Assembly: GCA_036276195.1 (NCBI GenBank) | Contig: DATBED010000006.1 | Span: 1 to 20,918, forward strand | Length of the DNA: 20,918 nt | From: DATBED01 sp036276195 | GTDB taxonomy: Bacteria > Patescibacteriota > Saccharimonadia > Saccharimonadales > UBA4665 | Direction: 5' to 3' | The notes under the pieces: model-generated | Databases searched by the model: none | Told to the model about the DNA's origin: nothing | The model's input: only the letters and a program-made list of their open reading frames with translations | Made by a program: the position numbers and the translations under genes | Shown: in pieces, positions 6,761-11,123 of the stretch | Position numbering within the stretch: the first letter of the stretch is position 1 | Layout: each line of letters opens with the position of its first letter

Positions 6761-7249
6761 ATGAGATGCACTCAATGTCTAAGCGATGACATAAAAGTGA
6801 TTGAATCGCGCGACGTGAGCGAGGGCCAAGCCATCCGCCGCCGCCGCATGTGCAACACTTGCGGCTACAGGTTCACAACTTATGAGCGCCTGGAACGGCC
6901 GCAGCTGATCGTCATTAAAAACGACGGTAAACGCGAGCTGTTCAACCGGGCCAAACTGCTGGCAGGGCTTTATCGAGCCTGCGAGAAAACGGCGGTCACC
7001 AGTTTAGAGCTTGAGCAGGTGGTTGATTCGATCGAGCAAGAGCTATACGCCTGCGGCGACCAAGAAGTCAGGTCAACGCGCATTGGCGAACTGGTGATGG
7101 ATCGATTGGCCAAGCTAAATGAAGTCGCTTATGTACGGTTTGCGAGCGTGTACAGGCGGTTCAAAGATATTGCCGGTTTCGAGCAGGAACTAACCTTGGT
7201 AAAGCAAGGCAAACATCGAGCCAGCGAAGTAAAGACAGCGAAAGCGTAA
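6761..7249 (+). CDS. nrdR: Transcriptional repressor NrdR
   Basis: A 162-residue repressor of ribonucleotide reductase genes that senses ATP/dATP. The N-terminal zinc ribbon has C3-x2-C6 (MRCTQC) and C31-x2-C34 (MCNTCG), with the usual basic stretch EGQAIRRRR between them and FTTYER after it. An ATP-cone domain follows (residues about 48-138), starting LIVIKNDGKRELFNRAKL and including YVRFASVYRRFKD. Length is normal. The start has a clear Shine-Dalgarno sequence (AAGGAAGG, about five bases upstream). nrdJ follows after 32 bases in the same direction, so repressor and target enzyme are probably one operon. Confidence 0.96.
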   Translation: MRCTQCLSDDIKVIESRDVSEGQAIRRRRMCNTCGYRFTTYERLERPQLIVIKNDGKRELFNRAKLLAGLYRACEKTAVTSLELEQVVDSIEQELYACGDQEVRSTRIGELVMDRLAKLNEVAYVRFASVYRRFKDIAGFEQELTLVKQGKHRASEVKTAKA

Positions 7250-7281
7250 GAAAACTAAAATAACGGGGAAAGAGGGATATC

Positions 7282-10101
7282 ATGGGACAGACAACATCCT
7301 TAGGAATGAAAAGGTTATTTACACCGGCTAGTAGCAAGGCGTATGACCAGCTGAAGTGGGTTAAGCGCGACTCTATTATTAAGAACCCAATGACCGACAC
7401 GCCGGTCTTCGAGCAAAAGGGCGTTGACTTCCCGGAGGGCTGGTCGCTCAATGCCATCAATATCGTGGCTCAGAAGTATTTCACCGGCACGCCCGGAACT
7501 AAAGAGCGCGAGGCTTCAATGAAGACTCTAATTGACCGCGTGGTCGACACCGTCACGCGTCAAGGCGTGCAAGAAGGCTACTTTGCTTCTGAAGTCGAAG
7601 CCGAAGACTTCCGCGAAGAGCTTAAGTATGTCTTAGCCACCCAAAGAGCTGCCTTCAATAGCCCGGTCTGGTTTAATATTGGTGCACCTAGTAGATCACA
7701 ACAAGCCAGCGCTTGCTTTATTTTGGGAATTGAAGACACCATGCCGGCCATTTTGAACTGGTACGTTGAGGAAGGCATGATTTTCAAGGGCGGCAGCGGC
7801 TCGGGCATTAATATTAGCCCGATCCGTTCCAGCGTAGAGGCGCTAGGCAAGAGCGCCGGCACCGCCAGTGGTCCGCTGAGCTTTATGCGCGGCGCCGATG
7901 CTTCGGCCGGGGCCATTAAGAGTGGCGGCAAGACCCGCCGGGCCGCTAAAATGGTCATACTTAATGTTAACCACCCCGATGTCGAAGACTTTATCTGGAG
8001 TAAGGCGATTGAAGAGCGTAAAGCGCGCGACTTGCAGACCCTAGGTTGGGACATGAGCCTGGATGGCAAAGACAGCTTCAGCGTGCAATACCAAAACGCC
8101 AATATTTCGGTGCGGGTAACAGACGACTTCATGCAGGCCGTGCAAAACGACGACGATTGGGACCTCCAGGCCGTTACTAACGGCAAGCCGGTTAAAACCG
8201 TCAAGGCCCGCCAGCTGATGCGCCAATTCGCCGAGGCCGCCTGGGAATGCGCCGACCCCGGCATGCAGTACGACACCACCATCAACAACTGGCACACCAC
8301 GCCCAAGGCCGGCCGCATCAACGGTTCCAACCCCTGTAGCGAGTATATGCACCTCGATAATTCAGCCTGCAATCTGGCCAGTTTGAATCTGTTGAAATTC
8401 CTGAACGAAGACAACACCTTTAATATTAAAGAGTTCATCCACACGGTTGAGCTGGTCTTCACGGCCCAAGAAATCTTGGTCGGCTACAGTGAATATCCCA
8501 CCGAAAGTATTGGTAAAACGGCGCGGGCCTACCGCGAGCTGGGCATTGGCTACGCCAACTTGGGCGCGCTACTAATGGCTCTCGGTCTGCCGTACGACTC
8601 CGACGAAGGTCGGGCCATTGCCGCTGCCGTAACGGCACTATTAACCGGTCAATCCTATGCTACCAGTGCTAAAATTGCCAAGCGGGTCGGCCCCTTTGCC
8701 GGCTTTGCCAAAGACCGCGAAGGCATGCTGCGCGTACTGGGCATGCACCGGGCCGAGGTTTCCAAAATTGACGCTTCCTTGGTACCGGAAGAGCTATTAA
8801 GCGCGGCCGCCAGCGCCTGGGACGAAGCTGTTGAGCTGGGTGAACTGTACGGCGTGCGCAACTCGCAGGCCTCGGTGCTAGCTCCAACCGGCACGATTGG
8901 CCTGATGATGGATTGCGATACCACCGGTATCGAGCCCGACTTAGGTCTAGTCAAGGTTAAGAAATTAGTTGGCGGCGGCACCATGAGCATCGTTAACCAA
9001 ACCGTGCCGCGGGCCCTCAAGATCTTGGGCTACACCAAGCCAGAAATCGATGCCATTGTGGCTTACATAGACGAAGAAAAGACCATTCTCGGCGCGCCCA
9101 AGCTTAAAAAAGAGCATGAACCGGTCTTTGCTTGCTCAATGGGCGACAACTCCATCCACTATCTTGGTCACGTCAAAATGATGGCCGCCGTACAGCCGTT
9201 CCTATCTGGTGCCATTAGCAAAACTGTTAACATGCCCGAAGAAGCGACCGTTGAAGACATCGAGCAAATCCACATTGACGCCTGGAAAATGGGCCTTAAG
9301 GCCGTGGCCATCTACCGCGACAACTGCAAAGTCGGCCAGCCACTAAGCATGGCCAAAAAAGCTGGCCCAGCAGCTTCCCCCGCGCTTCCCACAACAGGGG
9401 GGCCGGCAGCAGTCACGGCCGAGCCTGCCATACGGGCGGCTGTTCGCCGGGCCTTGCCGCGGGTGCGCCATAGCCGCACCTACAAGTTCCAAATTGCCGA
9501 CCTGGAAGGCTACTTCACAGTCGGCGAATACGATGGCGGCGCCCCGGGCGAGCTGTTCATTAATGTCAGTAAACAGGGGTCAACCTTGTCCGGCATTATG
9601 GATTCGTTTGCCATTAGTGTTAGTCACGGCTTGCAATTCGGCGTGCCACTCAAGAGCTATGTCAAAACGCTGCGTGGCTCCAGCTTTGCGCCCAGCGGCA
9701 TCACCGATGACCCCGACATTCGTACTGCCAGCTCTATCACCGACTACATCTTCCGACGCCTAGCCCTAGACTACTTAAGCTTCGACGACCGCCTAGAACT
9801 GGGCCTGGCTTCTATCGACGATATGCCTGAACTTCAGACCAGACTCATCGAAGACAAACCGGTTGAAGTTGAGGCCATTCCCGTTCCTGCCACCCCGGCC
9901 GCAGAAACGCCCAAAGTCGCAGAAGCCAAACTACCGGCTTCGCCAGCTGTAAACATGGCACCAGCGATTGTTACCGAAGAAGCTTCGGTCATGGTTGGCG
10001 ATTCCACTGCACCTCTTTGCTACAATTGCGGCAACCAAACCCAGCGCGCCGGCAGTTGCTATGTCTGCAGCAGCTGCGGCAGCACCACCGGTTGTAGCTA
10101 A
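7282..10101 (+). CDS. nrdJ: Class II (adenosylcobalamin-dependent) ribonucleotide reductase
   Basis: Reduces ribonucleotides to deoxyribonucleotides using a B12-derived radical, so it works with or without oxygen. The 939-residue protein has no N-terminal ATP cone. The redox-active cysteine pair is probably C145 (SACFILGIED) and C363 (NSACNLASL). The thiyl radical cysteine is C352 in NPCSE (350-354), with E354 as the catalytic glutamate. KGGSGSGINIS lies near residue 170, and PTGTIGLMMDCDTTGIEPD near 535 is the phosphate/effector-side signature of NrdJ. After a Pro/Ala-rich linker (about 695-720), the domain with YFTVGEYDGGAPGELFI follows. The protein ends in a cysteine-rich tail (CYNCGN...CYVCSSCG) that recharges the active site. 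The start follows AGAGGG by five bases. No B12 biosynthesis or uptake gene or cobalamin riboswitch was recognised nearby, so the cofactor source is unknown. Confidence 0.95.
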   Translation: MGQTTSLGMKRLFTPASSKAYDQLKWVKRDSIIKNPMTDTPVFEQKGVDFPEGWSLNAINIVAQKYFTGTPGTKEREASMKTLIDRVVDTVTRQGVQEGYFASEVEAEDFREELKYVLATQRAAFNSPVWFNIGAPSRSQQASACFILGIEDTMPAILNWYVEEGMIFKGGSGSGINISPIRSSVEALGKSAGTASGPLSFMRGADASAGAIKSGGKTRRAAKMVILNVNHPDVEDFIWSKAIEERKARDLQTLGWDMSLDGKDSFSVQYQNANISVRVTDDFMQAVQNDDDWDLQAVTNGKPVKTVKARQLMRQFAEAAWECADPGMQYDTTINNWHTTPKAGRINGSNPCSEYMHLDNSACNLASLNLLKFLNEDNTFNIKEFIHTVELVFTAQEILVGYSEYPTESIGKTARAYRELGIGYANLGALLMALGLPYDSDEGRAIAAAVTALLTGQSYATSAKIAKRVGPFAGFAKDREGMLRVLGMHRAEVSKIDASLVPEELLSAAASAWDEAVELGELYGVRNSQASVLAPTGTIGLMMDCDTTGIEPDLGLVKVKKLVGGGTMSIVNQTVPRALKILGYTKPEIDAIVAYIDEEKTILGAPKLKKEHEPVFACSMGDNSIHYLGHVKMMAAVQPFLSGAISKTVNMPEEATVEDIEQIHIDAWKMGLKAVAIYRDNCKVGQPLSMAKKAGPAASPALPTTGGPAAVTAEPAIRAAVRRALPRVRHSRTYKFQIADLEGYFTVGEYDGGAPGELFINVSKQGSTLSGIMDSFAISVSHGLQFGVPLKSYVKTLRGSSFAPSGITDDPDIRTASSITDYIFRRLALDYLSFDDRLELGLASIDDMPELQTRLIEDKPVEVEAIPVPATPAAETPKVAEAKLPASPAVNMAPAIVTEEASVMVGDSTAPLCYNCGNQTQRAGSCYVCSSCGSTTGCS

Positions 10102-10125
10102 GCTGAACCGCATTCAAATACTTGG

Positions 10126-10153
10126 TTTACATAACCGGCTAAGATGTTAAACT
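10126..10153 (+). promoter_or_regulatory. Promoter of the thioredoxin-fold gene
   Basis: TTTACA (10126-10131), a 16-base spacer and TAAACT (10148-10153). The ATG (10161) begins after seven more bases, at the expected transcription start, so a leaderless mRNA is predicted. Confidence 0.55.
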
Positions 10154-10160
10154 GTTAGAT

Positions 10161-10427
10161 ATGAAAGTGCTTGTGCTGTATCGGCCCAATTCGGACCATG
10201 CGCGAATAATCGACAATTTCATTCGCGACTTTAAACAACGCTATGCCGAAACTCGTCTTGAAGTGCTAAATATCGACAGCCGCGACGGTATAGCTACGGC
10301 CAGTCTCTATGATGTCATGCAGTATCCGGCCATTTTGGTGCTGCAAAACGACGGCTATTTGCAAAAAAGTTGGATTGGCGAGCAGGTTCCGCTACTCGAC
10401 GAAGTCTTCGCCTACGCCCACGCCTAA
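10161..10427 (+). CDS. Thioredoxin-fold protein lacking the CXXC motif
   Basis: An 88-residue protein with a thioredoxin/glutaredoxin-like outline. It has a first strand MKVLVLYRPNSDHARIID, a second strand with LEVLNIDSRDGIATASLYDV, then QYPAILVLQNDGYLQKSWIGE and a final helix. The residue pair Y55-P56 fits the conserved cis-proline (V/T-P-T in thioredoxins). The active-site position, however, reads RPNSDH (residues 8-13), and the protein has no cysteine at all. It therefore cannot do dithiol-disulfide exchange itself; a binding or adaptor role is possible. It lies 59 bases after nrdJ and has its own promoter. Whether it serves the reductase is only suggested by position. Fold assignment is from pattern, not a search. 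Confidence 0.6.
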   Translation: MKVLVLYRPNSDHARIIDNFIRDFKQRYAETRLEVLNIDSRDGIATASLYDVMQYPAILVLQNDGYLQKSWIGEQVPLLDEVFAYAHA

Positions 10428-10431
10428 ACCA

Positions 10432-10448
10432 ACAAGGCCAAGCCTTTT
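10432..10448 (+). terminator. Weak terminator after the thioredoxin-fold gene
   Basis: AAGGC-CAA-GCCTT followed by TTA forms a 5-bp stem with a short U-run. It lies just downstream of the stop codon at 10427. The stem is short, so termination may be partial. Confidence 0.4.
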
Positions 10449-10464
10449 ACTATGTATCTCCCTG

Positions 10465-10634
10465 CCTACTTGTTAAATGTATATGCAGTCTCTAGGGGTG
10501 AAGGCCCTTATTTGTACATACATTTAACACCTTAGTAGGAAGGACTAGTAAGAGACCATAAGCTCTGACAGTTCAAATCCAATCAGGCCCCGTCTAAAAA
10601 TTAATTAAAAGATCATTAAATTTGTCAGTTTTTT
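10465..10634 (+). ncRNA. Candidate structured RNA: long hairpin with pseudoknot and U-tract
   Basis: No gene is seen in this stretch. CCTACT-TGTTAAATGTAT (10465-10482) pairs with ATACATTTAACA-(CCTT)-AGTAGG (10518-10539): 18 pairs with one 4-base bulge. Beyond an A/C mismatch the stem continues TGCA (10484-10487) with TGTA (10513-10516), and AGGG (10494-10497) with CCCT (10505-10508). The internal-loop segment GTCTCT (10488-10493) is complementary to AGAGAC (10551-10556) beyond the stem, which makes a pseudoknot possible. CTGACA (10565-10570) and TGTCAG (10623-10628) could close a terminator-like stem before six T residues (10629-10634). A TACTAT box at 10448-10453 could be a -10. It does not match tmRNA, RNase P RNA, SRP RNA or cobalamin riboswitch motifs that I know. 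Class unknown. Confidence 0.45.
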
Positions 10635-10647
10635 GGTCGCTTATGCT

Positions 10648-10675
10648 TTGGTGTCCGTTTCTAAGCGTCTAAGAT
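10648..10675 (+). promoter_or_regulatory. Possible promoter of the tRNA gene
   Basis: TTGGTG (10648-10653), a 16-base spacer and TAAGAT (10670-10675), about 31 bases before the mature tRNA 5' end. A small hairpin (CTCGC/GCGAG) lies in the precursor leader. Confidence 0.35.
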
Positions 10676-10706
10676 GAATTTGTCTCGCTTTGGCGAGGCT
10701 CGCCGA

Positions 10707-10798
10707 GGTGGGGTGGCAGAGCGGTCTATTGCACCGCCGTCAGGAAGCGGCGAACAAGCAACCTTGTTCCACGGGTTCGAATCCCGTCCCCACCGCCA
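10707..10798 (+). tRNA. Class II tRNA with CAG anticodon on a serine-type body
   Basis: A 92-base cloverleaf with encoded CCA. The acceptor GGTGGGG (10707-10713) pairs with CCCCACC (10788-10794). The D arm is GCAG...TTGC. The anticodon stem CCGCC/AGCGG has a C31-A39 mismatch, and the loop GTCAGGA places T33 before anticodon CAG (10741-10743), which reads the leucine codon CUG. The variable arm is long (GAACAAG/CTTGTTC, 7 bp) and the T arm is ACGGG/CCCGT with loop TTCGAAT. The discriminator base is G (10795), normal for tRNA-Ser, whereas bacterial tRNA-Leu normally has A73. The GGTG...CACCGCCA ends and GAGCGGTCTA D loop also look serine-like. By anticodon it is tRNA-Leu(CAG); by body it is closer to tRNA-Ser. 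An alternative fold, CGCCG/CGGCG, gives an 8-base loop. Confidence 0.82.
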
Positions 10799-10813
10799 CG
10801 GAGGTTGCTAATA

Positions 10814-10843
10814 AATAAACCCCTTCGTGAGAAGGGGTTTATT
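10814..10843 (+). terminator. Strong intrinsic terminator after the tRNA
   Basis: AATAAACCCCTTC-GTGA-GAAGGGGTTTATT is a perfect 13-bp stem with a 4-base loop. The A/T-rich outer pairs supply the U-rich end. It lies 16 bases after the tRNA CCA and separates it from the ileS leader. Confidence 0.88.
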
Positions 10844-10856
10844 CTTGCTTGCCGAC

Positions 10857-10888
10857 GTCAGGTTCGACAGGCAAAAGCAACCTTGTTC
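10857..10888 (+). repeat. Partial, decayed copy of the tRNA anticodon-to-variable-arm segment
   Basis: AAGCAACCTTGTTC (10875-10888) repeats exactly 14 bases of the tRNA variable arm (10756-10769). GTCAGG (10857-10862) repeats the tRNA anticodon-loop bases (10739-10744) at nearly the same distance, one base different. The bases between are diverged, and no acceptor or T arm follows. It looks like a remnant of a duplication. Confidence 0.6.
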
Positions 10889-10906
10889 TAACTCCAGACT
10901 AATGGC

Positions 10907-10939
10907 TTGACCCGTTATTGTCAAGATTCGTGGTATAAT
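10907..10939 (+). promoter_or_regulatory. Promoter of the ileS leader
   Basis: TGG-TATAAT (10931-10939) is an extended -10 box. The nearest good -35 match, TTGACC (10907-10912), is 21 bases away, longer than usual, so the extended -10 may carry most of the recognition. A second possible -10, TACAAT, lies at 10945-10950. Transcription should begin near 10946-10957. Confidence 0.55.
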
Positions 10940-10945
10940 TCAGGT

Positions 10946-11110
10946 ACAATTTGGTAAATCCGTTATTAGCGGCCATCAACCGCGAGGAGCCGGAAGAACA
11001 GGGGAAACTCTTACTAGAACCGGCCGGAGAAGTCCGTTAAACCGCAATTAAGTCCTTAAGCAGGATGGTACCGTTCCTAGCAAGAGCTCCTGCATGAGAG
11101 GGCTTTTTTA
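10946..11110 (+). promoter_or_regulatory. T-box riboswitch (ileS leader), ultrashort Stem I type
   Basis: The leader senses uncharged tRNA-Ile. Stem I is tiny: GCGG (10969-10972) pairs with CCGC (10980-10983) around loop CCATCAA, which exposes the isoleucine specifier ATC (10975-10977). A Stem II-like element follows (GCCGG 10989-10993 with CCGGC 11020-11024), then a short CGGA/TCCG hairpin. The T-box core AGGATGGTACCGTTCCT (11062-11078) forms the antiterminator AGGA/TCCT around the tRNA-binding bulge; TGGT (11066-11069) matches the A73-CCA end of tRNA-Ile. A competing terminator is AGC-T-CCT (11085-11091) with AGGGCT (11099-11104) followed by a T-run (11104-11109). The layout resembles actinobacterial ileS T-boxes. 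The downstream gene is isoleucyl-tRNA synthetase, which fits the specifier. Confidence 0.88.
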
Positions 11111-11123
11111 TTTAAGGAGAGGC

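Noticed and set aside
7578..8462. 294-codon minus-strand ORF opposite nrdJ
   Set aside because: It lies wholly inside nrdJ, which has its catalytic cysteines in this stretch; the product shows no domain.
10555..10600. A second tRNA suggested by GTTCAAATCC
   Set aside because: The flanking bases do not pair as a T stem, and no acceptor, D or anticodon arm can be drawn.
10707..10798. Genome-wide reassignment of CUG to serine
   Set aside because: CTG occurs at invariant leucine positions (for example FtsZ Leu207) and throughout conserved cores, so CUG is leucine in general. The tRNA remains odd, but it does not show a new code.
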